Assembly: GCF_000245015.1 (NCBI RefSeq)
Contig: NZ_JH600070.1
Coordinates: 3,207,252-3,271,251, forward strand
Direction: 5' to 3'
Length of the DNA: 64,000 nt
DNA from: Beggiatoa alba B18LD
GTDB lineage: Bacteria; Pseudomonadota; Gammaproteobacteria; Beggiatoales; Beggiatoaceae
Made by a program: the position numbers and the translations under genes. The number at the start of each line of letters is the position of its first letter. The stretch's first letter is position 1. Below, one piece after another: positions 9,182-17,129 of this stretch. The notes beneath the pieces were generated by a model. It was not told where the DNA came from. It saw only the letters and a list, made by a program, of their open reading frames with translations, and made no database searches.

Positions 9182-9288
9182 AATGCCTAAACTTCCCTAC
9201 AGTAACAATTAGTTAGTGAAAAAACAAAGGACAAACACAACATGGCTGTTATGTCTGCCCCTTATTTAATCATAACGGTGTGCCAAGA

Positions 9289-10050
9289 TTATTGGTTAAT
9301 TTTAATCTCAACACTATTCGCCATGATTTGGGTTGGCGGTGTTGGTGGAATACTGACACCCGCACGTTTGGCTTTTAAGCGTTCTAACACAGCGTTACTG
9401 TTCGTACCTTTTTCAGGAATAATGCCTGCTTGGGCTAATTTGCTTTGTAAGCCGTCGCCTGATTCTTCTTGTTGCAGTTGAATCGCAGCGTTCATTTGGT
9501 CAGAACGTTGTTGTTGTTTTTGTTTAATCCGCTCTAAGGATTCCGTCGCAGAACGCATGGATGAGTTCATGCCTGTAAATTTGGTCGCGGCGGCTGTGCT
9601 TGCTTTCTGTACGCTTTCTGTGGTCTTAATCACGCTGATTTCGCGCTCCATAGAGACAATATTGCGTTCAGTGTTGCGGATGATATTTTTCAGGTTATTG
9701 ATGTTGTTGTTGTAACCATCTAACACGGCTTGTTGTGCCGCTAGTTCGTTTTCGGCTCTAGCGACTTCGTCAGCCAGTTCGGTGGCTAATTTTTCGTCGC
9801 CTTTGTCCATGGCTTGCATGGCATAGCCTTCGTACTCTTTGACACGGTCAGCGAGTTTTTTCACAGAGCGTTCTACGCCCATTTGTTCAGCAATGACTTT
9901 TGCAAGGTTTTCTTTTGCTTCGTCTAAGTTAGTTCTTGCGTCACGCATTTCTTGATCCAGAATTCGTAATGCTTGTGTGTCAACAATGGCTTCGCCTGTT
10001 TCGGTTGCTGCACCGCGTAAAGCCGTAAATAATTTGCCAAATACACCCAT
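9289..10050 (-). CDS. PspA/IM30 family protein (YjfJ-like)
   Basis: The 253-residue, highly charged coiled-coil protein has the PspA/IM30 (ESCRT-III-like) pattern: an amphipathic start MGVFGKLFTALRGAATETGEAIVD, long helices with heptads from about residue 25 to 200, then a flexible tail with PPTPPTQ. Such proteins polymerise on the inner membrane to limit leakage. It sits 11 bp after a yjfI homologue, the same pairing as yjfI-yjfJ of enterics, so it corresponds to the YjfJ branch rather than classical PspA. The classical-looking PspA is encoded at 31665-32339. Confidence 0.9.
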   Translation of the reverse strand: MGVFGKLFTALRGAATETGEAIVDTQALRILDQEMRDARTNLDEAKENLAKVIAEQMGVERSVKKLADRVKEYEGYAMQAMDKGDEKLATELADEVARAENELAAQQAVLDGYNNNINNLKNIIRNTERNIVSMEREISVIKTTESVQKASTAAATKFTGMNSSMRSATESLERIKQKQQQRSDQMNAAIQLQQEESGDGLQSKLAQAGIIPEKGTNSNAVLERLKAKRAGVSIPPTPPTQIMANSVEIKINQ

Positions 10051-10061
10051 GATAATTCTCC

Positions 10062-10487
10062 TTACTTCTTAAGCAAATATGCGCTGAGTTCTTCAACCGC
10101 TGTGAGCGTGTTGTCACTTAATGTATCCACTTCCTCGATGACTTGATCTAGGGATGAGTGAATAGATAACGCCCCAAATATGACATATTGTTGTCCAATC
10201 TTGGAAAAAGATGAAAGCGGAATTGGAATATTGAGCGTTAATAATGCGTCTAATAAGTCCATTTTTTTCGCAGGATTAACTTCTGTTTCTGTCCATAAGT
10301 GGGTAATGCACAATATTTGGCTTTCATCTACCGTGATGTAAATGGGAAACTCTTCTCGATCACCAAGGGTGAGAATGAGTACATCTACATCGCCCGGCAT
10401 TAATTCCGTACTAAAAACTAAACCGTTAAATCCTGTCGCACCATTAAGACCGACTGCCAGTTGATTCAGTTTTTCTTGGGGGGTCAT
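10062..10487 (-). CDS. yjfI: YjfI-like DUF2170 protein
   Basis: The product of 141 residues matches the DUF2170/YjfI family in length, in the central stretch EFPIYITVDESQILCITHLW and in the acidic C-terminal helix ending LSAYLLKK. It has no leader and is soluble. Its biochemical role is unknown; in enterics it precedes the PspA-like gene yjfJ, as here. The start has a strong AGGAGG ribosome site. It is the first gene of the operon and lies just downstream of the double-palindrome promoter at 10517-10548. Confidence 0.8.
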   Translation of the reverse strand: MTPQEKLNQLAVGLNGATGFNGLVFSTELMPGDVDVLILTLGDREEFPIYITVDESQILCITHLWTETEVNPAKKMDLLDALLTLNIPIPLSSFSKIGQQYVIFGALSIHSSLDQVIEEVDTLSDNTLTAVEELSAYLLKK

Positions 10488-10516
10488 GTTTCCTCCTGAA
10501 TTACGATTGAATTAGT

Positions 10517-10548
10517 GACATAATATGTCTTTTGACATAATATGTCAA
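10517..10548 (-). promoter_or_regulatory. Promoter with two palindromic operators for the yjfI-pspA operon
   Basis: Read on the minus strand, a perfect -35 TTGACA (10543-10548) is followed after 17 bp by TATTAT (10520-10525). A 17-bp perfect palindrome, TTGACATATTATGTCAA (10532-10548), contains the -35. A 13-bp palindrome, GACATATTATGTC (10517-10529), contains the -10. Their centres are 17 bp apart. A dimeric repressor bound here would block polymerase directly. The regulator is not identified; the small gene at 8846-9181 is one candidate. Confidence 0.85.
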
Positions 10549-10853
10549 GGGTGTAAGAAAATTTTTTATACACAACTTCTGTAAAATCCAACACTTTTTA
10601 TGTGTAAATCGCTTTGCAGTGGTGGAGGCACTCAACCTGAATCGGCTTTGTGAGCGGTTGCAAACTGTTCTTTAAAATGATTCTGCTCAATAGGGAAATC
10701 AAGTGAGTTCCGTGTTTTAAAACAGTCAATTTATTTTAAAACGCTTACTTTAAAGTCTATAGTGGTTTCCTTACCTATTATTGTTTTATTTCTGTCTTGC
10801 TAGCGCGAATTCTCTGCTTTTAAACATGTTATCAATGCAATTTTATTGCTAAC
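10549..10853. other. Gene-free stretch between yjfI promoter and comM
   Basis: This AT-rich stretch has no supported reading frame. I saw no clear intrinsic terminator for comM and no repeat. Part of it probably serves as upstream region of the yjfI promoter and 3' region of comM. Confidence 0.6.
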
Positions 10854-12359
10854 TTATTTCATGCGTTCCATGCGTCGATACGTTATTGCTTCGGTGAGAT
10901 GAGCGGTATTAATCTGTTCGCTATTCGCTAGGTCTGCAATGGTTCGTGCTACTTTTAAAATGCGATGCCATGCTCGCGCTGATAGTCCTAACTGATTGAT
11001 AGCGGCATCAAGCAGACGTTCATCATTGGCACTTAAACGGCAATATTGTTCAATGTCACGGTTATTTAAGTGACTATTGGGTTTTCCGTTGCGTTGTAGT
11101 TGTACTTGACGGGCATTAACCACTCGTTGCCGTACATCCGCGCTGCTTTCGCGTACGGTTTCTGCCCGTAATTCGGTACGCGGTAAATTGGGCACTTCAA
11201 TATGCAGGTCGATACGGTCAAGTAATGGCCCTGATAAACGACTACGATATCGGCGAATTTGTTCAACAGAGCAGTGACAGCGGGGGTCGCCTAAGTAGCC
11301 ACAGGGGCAAGGATTCATGGCTGCAATGAGTTGAAAATGTGCGGGGAATTCTGCTTGTCGTGCAGCGCGAGAAATCACAATGCGATTGGATTCTAAAGGC
11401 TCTCGTAACACTTCCAGCACTTTTTTATCGAATTCGGGTAATTCGTCTAAAAATAAGATGCCATGATGAGCCAGTGAAATTTCACCCGGTCGTGGCTGGC
11501 TACCCCCACCAACAAGGGCAATCGCGGAGGCGGTATGATGAGGGGCGCGAAAGGGTCTATGTCCCCATGTTTGCGGATCAAAGCCTTGATTCGCAATCGA
11601 AGAAATTGCCGCCGTTTCTAGGGCTTCCTCTTCGGTCATTGGCGGTAAAATGGTTGCCATACGACTGGCTAGCATGGTTTTTCCTGTACCAGGGGGACCC
11701 AGCATTAAAAGGTTATGTCCACCAGCGGCAGCGACTTCTAGGGCGCGTTTAGCATGGTGTTGTCCGCGAACTTCGCTTAAGTCTATGGCATGGCGCACAT
11801 GGGTTGGATGGGGTACGCAGTCGACACTATAAGGGCTAATTGGAGCAGCCCCTTGTAAGTGGGCGCAAATTTCTAGCAGGTGTTTAACAGGCAAAATAGG
11901 CGTATTGCGCACCATCGACGCTTCATGCGCATTATCCAGAGGAACAACGAGTTTACGCTGTTTATCGCGGACTGCCATGGCGACGGGTAAAACACCCCGT
12001 ACAGGACGGACTTCACCACTGAGGGCTAATTCGCCAATAAATTCATAATCGGCAAGTTGTTGGCTATTAAGTTGTCCCGAAGCAGCAAGAATGCCAATGG
12101 CAATGGCAAGGTCAAAACGTCCGCCTTCTTTAGGAAGGTCTGCGGGGGCTAGATTGATAGTAACCCGTTGTAGGGGAAAATCAAATTGTGCGTTTAAAAG
12201 AGCACTGCGGACGCGATCTTTACTTTCCTTTACTGCTGCTTCGGGCAAGCCAACAATAGATAAACTGGGTAATCCACCTGTGAGATGAACTTCTATCGTC
12301 ACAGGAATCGCTTGTATGCCGACTTGAGCACGGCTGTGAACAACAGAGAGGGCGTACAG
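10854..12359 (-). CDS. comM: ComM/YifB AAA+ helicase, probable CTG start
   Basis: ComM is a Mg-chelatase-like AAA+ helicase that promotes branch migration during natural transformation. The Walker A GPPGTGKTML and Walker B GILFLDELPEF are intact, and the C-terminal Mg-chelatase segment carries the CPCG and C-H-C residues (NPCPCGYLGDPRCHC). The first conventional start is a GTG at 12302, but that would remove the conserved N-terminus. Upstream codons read YALSVVHSRAQVGIQAIPV, matching the family, with no ATG, GTG or TTG before the in-frame TAA. A CTG at 12357-12359 lies nine bases after GGAG and gives 501 residues, the normal length. It follows ubiK by 6 bp. Confidence 0.88.
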   Translation of the reverse strand: MYALSVVHSRAQVGIQAIPVTIEVHLTGGLPSLSIVGLPEAAVKESKDRVRSALLNAQFDFPLQRVTINLAPADLPKEGGRFDLAIAIGILAASGQLNSQQLADYEFIGELALSGEVRPVRGVLPVAMAVRDKQRKLVVPLDNAHEASMVRNTPILPVKHLLEICAHLQGAAPISPYSVDCVPHPTHVRHAIDLSEVRGQHHAKRALEVAAAGGHNLLMLGPPGTGKTMLASRMATILPPMTEEEALETAAISSIANQGFDPQTWGHRPFRAPHHTASAIALVGGGSQPRPGEISLAHHGILFLDELPEFDKKVLEVLREPLESNRIVISRAARQAEFPAHFQLIAAMNPCPCGYLGDPRCHCSVEQIRRYRSRLSGPLLDRIDLHIEVPNLPRTELRAETVRESSADVRQRVVNARQVQLQRNGKPNSHLNNRDIEQYCRLSANDERLLDAAINQLGLSARAWHRILKVARTIADLANSEQINTAHLTEAITYRRMERMK

Positions 12360-12365
12360 GGTGAA

Positions 12366-12650
12366 TTACTCCATATCAGCAGGTGGAAAAGGGACGTGTG
12401 TTTCTTTGCCGAGTTGAGCTTCTAATTGCGCAACTTTGCTTTCTAAGGCATCCAATTTTTCCCGTGTCCGCGCTAATACAGCGGCTTGTACGTCAAACTC
12501 TTCACGAGTGACCAGATTCATCCGCCGAAATGTCGCCTCCATTGCTAAACGCAGGTTTTTTTCAGCATCTTGCTGTAACTGTATCGCGCCTTTGGGTAGC
12601 GAACTGAGGAAATCTTTAAACAGGGTTTCGAATTGATTAGGATTAGTCAT
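12366..12650 (-). CDS. ubiK: Ubiquinone biosynthesis accessory factor UbiK
   Basis: This is a BMFP-domain protein of 94 residues, formerly called YqiC. It has an amphipathic N-terminal helix (NQFETLFKDFLSSLPKGA) and a C-terminal coiled coil (VLARTREKLDALESKVAQLEAQLG). UbiK assists aerobic ubiquinone synthesis with UbiJ and binds lipid. I chose the ATG at 12650, with GGAG eight bases upstream. A longer frame from 12716 adds 22 residues unlike the family. It is adjacent to comM, a linkage also seen in other gammaproteobacteria. Confidence 0.88.
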   Translation of the reverse strand: MTNPNQFETLFKDFLSSLPKGAIQLQQDAEKNLRLAMEATFRRMNLVTREEFDVQAAVLARTREKLDALESKVAQLEAQLGKETHVPFPPADME

Positions 12651-12970
12651 GATATTGACTCCGATTGTTTTTTTATCGTGACGCTTGTTAAGCTCACCAA
12701 TAGCAATAGCGAGCAAATTATCAGCGTTGTCTTTTTAGGCATATCGTAAGCATTGATAGCACGTGATGCGATAACTATTTTATCTAACAATAAACGCCTT
12801 ACTGTAATGGTTGTATGGCTTATTGTCGCTATCTCAATCCATTTTCATGGGTTATTCACATGACATACGGTAGAATCAGTACCATTGTAATGAATCTTGT
12901 AGCGTTTGAAAGATTGATTCAGGTCGCCTTATTGTAGGCGTATATTGCTGACTTGTCACAGGAAAACATT
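12651..12970. other. Divergent intergenic region between ubiK and a DUF6352-like gene
   Basis: These roughly 320 bases hold no supported gene. A small hairpin, CGCCT-ATTGT-AGGCG type, sits near 12935-12950, just before the downstream gene. No operator or repeat family was recognised. Confidence 0.5.
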
Positions 12971-14002
12971 ATGCCCGATTTTTGGCAATCTTCAGGGATT
13001 CACTTATTAGCCGTTAATGCGGATGGACAGTTAACAGTCACCGATGATTTTTTACGGGCGTACTTATTACGTCCTGAGATGCGCCCGCTTGCAGAAGCGA
13101 GCGAAGCAGAGAAATCTTTACACCATGCTTTATTAAATAATCCACGTCTTATGGTTGAACAGGAACGTATTGATGCGTTAACTGAGGATGTCACCCGTGA
13201 AAACTATGGCTATGTATTACGTTTTAGAGACTTGCTTCTTTCGCATCCTAGCCTTGAAGCGTGTTACTTAAGTTTATTTAATGAGGACAAACAGCAAAAC
13301 TTATCCCCTGATCAACTGATTCCCCCGTTATTTGTGGATCAACTGGTACATGTGATTTTGCGCCATGTGTTAAGAGATACACAAAACCCTTTAGAAGTCC
13401 GTGCCGCTGAATTATTTTTTCGCACACAAAAAGTGAGCACTGAACAAGGTATCTTATTAGCCGATGAAGAACTTGTTGAAATGCGGGCAACGTTAGGTGG
13501 ATATGGCGCAGTCAGTCATTTAGTCGTTGGGGCTGATATGACTTCACGCTCGATAGAATTGGATGTATTGACGACGGAAAATGCCGCGATTTATTGGGGA
13601 CGGCATGAAAAATATGACACAGTCTTAAACATCAGTATTGATAGCAGCGGATTACAAGCATTTTGTCGCGTCTTGGAAAAATGGATTAATCACTTTTACG
13701 GCATTGCAACCCGTATTAGCCCTTTACGCGCCATTAAAGACGAACCTTGGGTATGGCATATCGGGCTAGATATGGACAGTATGCAGATTTTAAACGATTT
13801 ATATCAACGTAAAAACGTTTCTGACCGTCGCCTACAACAACTCTTAGCCCTATTTAAACTAGAGTTTTTAGATGTATCGATGATAGACCCAAGCATTGGC
13901 GACAAACCTGTTTACTTAGCAATCGCCATGGATAATGCACAATGTGTACAAATCAAACCGCAAAACCTACTCGTTAATTTACCCGTTGCAGTGGCTAGCT
14001 GA
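12971..14002 (+). CDS. DUF6352-like protein
   Basis: The product of 343 residues resembles a proteobacterial family of unknown function (I believe DUF6352). It opens MPDFWQSSGIHLL with TDDFLRAYLLRPEM soon after. A middle stretch reads EVRAAELFFRTQKV, then WVWHIGLDMDSMQILNDLY, and it ends with IKPQNLLVNLP. It has no leader or membrane helix and no catalytic motif I can assign. The ATG at 12971 follows AGGAAA by seven bases. An in-frame TTG at 12953 is less likely. Confidence 0.75.
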   Translation: MPDFWQSSGIHLLAVNADGQLTVTDDFLRAYLLRPEMRPLAEASEAEKSLHHALLNNPRLMVEQERIDALTEDVTRENYGYVLRFRDLLLSHPSLEACYLSLFNEDKQQNLSPDQLIPPLFVDQLVHVILRHVLRDTQNPLEVRAAELFFRTQKVSTEQGILLADEELVEMRATLGGYGAVSHLVVGADMTSRSIELDVLTTENAAIYWGRHEKYDTVLNISIDSSGLQAFCRVLEKWINHFYGIATRISPLRAIKDEPWVWHIGLDMDSMQILNDLYQRKNVSDRRLQQLLALFKLEFLDVSMIDPSIGDKPVYLAIAMDNAQCVQIKPQNLLVNLPVAVAS

Positions 14003-14020
14003 CTCGTACTAACAACCTAT

Positions 14021-14247
14021 TCAACCTGAGTTCGGTGAGATTCTTTTAAAAAGACAACAGCTTGTCTGAATCAGAATTAACAGAATTTAAACCCCTTAAA
14101 CCAAGAAATTAATGCGAATCACGTTTTTTAATTCTGCTAATTCTGAAAATTCTGTGAATCCTGATTCAGACAAAAAAAGACCTGCTAGGTTTTGAAAACC
14201 TAGCAGGTATCTGTTTTATTTTATAAATATCGCCGAGCTCGGGTTAT
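14021..14247 (-). repeat. Terminator-carrying inverted-repeat element, copy 2 (most complete)
   Basis: This copy is inverted relative to copy 1 and appears full length, about 227 bp. Read on the minus strand it runs from AACCCGAGCTCGGCGAT through the terminator hairpin, the CAGAATT array, a middle segment and the inverted CAGAATT arm, to TCTCACCGAACTCAGGTTGA. The two ends form an imperfect terminal inverted repeat. The middle segment (about 14085-14120) is nearly identical to copy 1. The terminator's T-run faces the minus direction, toward the end of aapJ transcription. Confidence 0.85.
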
Positions 14248-14248
14248 T

Positions 14249-14279
14249 CATGTAGAGATAAGCAACTCACCTCTACATG
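14249..14279. terminator. Hairpin between aapJ and the repeat element
   Basis: CATGTAGAG (14249-14257) pairs perfectly with CTCTACATG (14271-14279). There is no T-run on either side, so it may protect the mRNA 3' end or help the adjacent terminator rather than terminate alone. Confidence 0.5.
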
Positions 14280-14326
14280 AAATCCATTGCTAAACTTTCC
14301 CATTTATCAAACTTAACTTATCGGGA

Positions 14327-15349
14327 TTAACGAATAGGTGGCGCGTATTGAATGCCACCCGTTGTCCACAACGCATTTAAACCCCGTGCAATTTTTAAAG
14401 GCGAACCCTGTCCAACATTACGCTCAAAGATTTCACCATAATTACCAACCTGCTTCACCATTTTATAAACCCAATCATTCGGCACGCCCAACAACTCACC
14501 CATATTGCCTTCATTGCCTAATAAACGTCCCAAATAAGGCGTTGCATTTTTCTTCATCGCTTCCACATTAGCACTCGTAATGCCCGCCTCTTCCGCATTG
14601 ATTAAAGCGAATAACGTCCATTTCACCACATTAAACCACTCATTATCCCCTTGACGGACAGACGGCCCTAACGGCTCTTTAGAAATCACCTCAGGTAACA
14701 CAACCGCCGATTCAGGGTCTTTCAACTTAATCCGTAACGCATATAACTGAGACTGGTCACTGGTCAACACATCACAACGCCCTGTTTCAAAACCTTGCGC
14801 GGTTTGATCCGAATTATCAAACGTAATTGGCGTATATTTCATCCCTTTCTCACGAAAATAATCCGCAAGATTCAACTCTGTTGTCGTCCCCGCCTGAATA
14901 CAAACCGTTGCCCCATCCAACTCTAAAGCACTTTTAACCCCCAATTTCTTACTCACTAAAAACCCTTGTCCGTCATAATAAATAGTCCCGACAAAGTTCA
15001 TACCAAGCGAAGCATCACGGGTTAAAATCCACGTTGTATTACGCGATAAAATATCAATTTCGCCCGACTGCAACGCCGTAAACCGCTCTTTTGCATTTAA
15101 CGGCGTAAATTTAACCTTAGTTGCATCCCCAAAAACCACCGCCGCAACCGCACGACAAAAATCAACATCTAAACCAGTCCAATTCCCCTTATCATCAGGG
15201 CTAGAAAATCCGGGTAATCCCGTATTAACCCCGCATTGCACAAAGCCTTTTTTCTTAATCGCGTCAAAAGTTGCACCCGCTTGTACCGCTTGCGTTAATA
15301 AACTAAATACCAGCGTTGCCCCAATGGCTAACAATTGTCGTATTTTCAT
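14327..15349 (-). CDS. aapJ: Amino-acid ABC transporter periplasmic binding protein (AapJ type)
   Basis: The 340-residue protein begins with a signal peptide (MKIRQLLAIGATLVFSLLTQAVQA). A family 3 solute-binding fold follows: GFVQCGVNTGLPGFSSPDDKGNWTGLDVDFCRA, LNAKERFTALQSGEIDIL and CIQAGTTTELNLADYF. It matches the general L-amino-acid binding protein AapJ in length and segments. Partners AapQ, AapM and AapP are normally encoded next to it, but none is here. Its neighbours are unrelated, so it must share a permease encoded elsewhere or act as a sensor. Confidence 0.9.
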   Translation of the reverse strand: MKIRQLLAIGATLVFSLLTQAVQAGATFDAIKKKGFVQCGVNTGLPGFSSPDDKGNWTGLDVDFCRAVAAVVFGDATKVKFTPLNAKERFTALQSGEIDILSRNTTWILTRDASLGMNFVGTIYYDGQGFLVSKKLGVKSALELDGATVCIQAGTTTELNLADYFREKGMKYTPITFDNSDQTAQGFETGRCDVLTSDQSQLYALRIKLKDPESAVVLPEVISKEPLGPSVRQGDNEWFNVVKWTLFALINAEEAGITSANVEAMKKNATPYLGRLLGNEGNMGELLGVPNDWVYKMVKQVGNYGEIFERNVGQGSPLKIARGLNALWTTGGIQYAPPIR

Positions 15350-15536
15350 AAAAACTCCTTTGTAACTAAGTTATTACAGGGATATATGATTGCCTACTAA
15401 AACAGTAGCATTTTTATACTGTCTCTTTCCTCACAGAATTTCAACCCATTATTTTTACAATCAGCGATTAACCAACGGATTAACGGAAAAAGGATTTAAA
15501 ATTTAAGATAGTTAAATCAAATTACTGGAATTTATT

Positions 15537-15565
15537 TTGACATACTGCATGGAATATCATAATTT
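15537..15565 (+). promoter_or_regulatory. Candidate sigma-70 promoter in the aapJ/response-regulator interval
   Basis: TTGACA (15537-15542) and TAATTT (15560-15565) are separated by 17 bp, about 175 bp before the response-regulator gene. The rest of the 389-bp gene-free interval 15350-15738 holds nothing else I can assign. Confidence 0.45.
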
Positions 15566-15738
15566 ACCACGTTACGATAAGCAGCAACTCGCTTATATCC
15601 TCTGAAGATTCTGGATTTTTCAACTAACTAGCAACACAGGGGAAACAGAAAAAACAACAACAAAATGGTTATCATCGTGTGTAAACTCTATAATTTAAGA
15701 TACCTTTTTTATCCCCTATGACTTATGGCATTCTCTAA

Positions 15739-17091
15739 ATGACCACTTTACACCCCGAAAGAACCAGTCGCATCATGATTGTTGACCGTTCAGAAGTGGC
15801 ACGGTCAATTATTTCGCACATTCTGCAAAAAGAAATGCCCGATGCTTACATCGTCACATCAGGCAGTGCAGAAGAAGCACTGGAATACTTACATCGTGAA
15901 AAATTCGACTTAATCACAACCGCACTCCTTTTACCGGGCCTAGACGGGCTAGATTTATGCCACGAAGTCCGTAAAAGCGACAAACAACACCTAACCCCCG
16001 TGATTGTCGTCTCCAGCGATGCAGATACCCGTTTACTACGCGAAGGTTTTTCGGCGGGCGTAACCGACTATTTCAACAAATCCCTAGGCTACAAACGACT
16101 TGTCGAATTTATCAAAGACGTTTGCCAACGCCATGCGGGACTTGTCGGACGAGTGCTCTACGTAGAAGACAGCCCCAGCACCGCACAAAGCACCATCACA
16201 TTGATGGAAAAACACGGGCTTTACATCACCCACGTCACCAGTGGCGAAGAAGCCTTACGCTTATTGAAAAAAGCCCAAAACTCCCCCGACGCGCCAGAAG
16301 TTGAACAATACGACATTGTTTTCACAGATTTCTTTTTAGAAGGGCAAATGACGGGCGGTGATTTACTCTATGCCATTCGCACCCAACTCCACTACTCCCG
16401 CCAAGAAATGCCCTTATTAGTGATTACCATAGAAGACAACCAAAAATGTCAGGCGGAAATTTTCCACGCGGGCGCAAACGACTTTATCACCAAACCAGTC
16501 ATTGAAGAGGTATTAATTGCGCGATTAAAATCACTATTACTGGTTAAACATCAATACAATGTCTTAAAACGCTACTCCAAAGACATGTATCAACTCGCAA
16601 CAACAGACAGCCTAACAGGGGTACGGAATAAACGATATTTAATGGACGAAGCCCCCGCATTTATCCAACAACACAAACAAGTCTGTTTAATGATGATAGA
16701 CATAGACCACTTCGAAATTATCAACGAAGTACAAGGGCATATCATCGGCGACCACATCTTGCACGTTATCGGACGATTTTTACTCAACTATTTCGCCCCA
16801 GAAGTCATGCTCGTGCGCTTTGCGGGTAAAAAGTTTACTGCACTGCTCCCGAATGCAGGGCTAGAAAAAGGCAAAGCCATCGCCGAAAATCTCCGCCAAA
16901 AAATGACCGAGTTAAAACCCGAAAATATCGATATAACGATAAGTATTGGCTTAACCTCTTCCGAAGGCGTGACTGAAACCACCCTAGCAACCTTAATTTC
17001 TGATGCCGACAACGCATTACACACCGCCCAAATTCAAGGCTACAACCGCACTTGTTTATGTGTAACCCATAAAAATATCACGGCGGCGTAG
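15739..17091 (+). CDS. REC-REC-GGDEF protein with degenerate signalling motifs
   Basis: This cytoplasmic protein has 450 residues: receiver domain 1 at about 10-130, receiver 2 at about 138-270, and a GGDEF domain at about 285-445. In receiver 1 the phospho-acceptor position is Ala62 (LITTALLLPG instead of an Asp). Receiver 2 keeps Asp197 (DIVFTDFFL). The GGDEF signature reads AGKKF (362-366), so cyclic-di-GMP synthesis is unlikely although DIDHF is kept. It resembles PleD-like response regulators that have lost catalysis and may act as a binding or scaffold protein. No histidine kinase is adjacent. Confidence 0.9.
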   Translation: MTTLHPERTSRIMIVDRSEVARSIISHILQKEMPDAYIVTSGSAEEALEYLHREKFDLITTALLLPGLDGLDLCHEVRKSDKQHLTPVIVVSSDADTRLLREGFSAGVTDYFNKSLGYKRLVEFIKDVCQRHAGLVGRVLYVEDSPSTAQSTITLMEKHGLYITHVTSGEEALRLLKKAQNSPDAPEVEQYDIVFTDFFLEGQMTGGDLLYAIRTQLHYSRQEMPLLVITIEDNQKCQAEIFHAGANDFITKPVIEEVLIARLKSLLLVKHQYNVLKRYSKDMYQLATTDSLTGVRNKRYLMDEAPAFIQQHKQVCLMMIDIDHFEIINEVQGHIIGDHILHVIGRFLLNYFAPEVMLVRFAGKKFTALLPNAGLEKGKAIAENLRQKMTELKPENIDITISIGLTSSEGVTETTLATLISDADNALHTAQIQGYNRTCLCVTHKNITAA

Positions 17092-17129
17092 GAAGTTGCG
17101 ATATTTGAACTAAATTTGCAGACTGCATT

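Noticed and set aside
15739-17091. Active diguanylate cyclase
   Set aside because: The catalytic GGDEF site reads AGKKF, so activity is not claimed despite the domain match.
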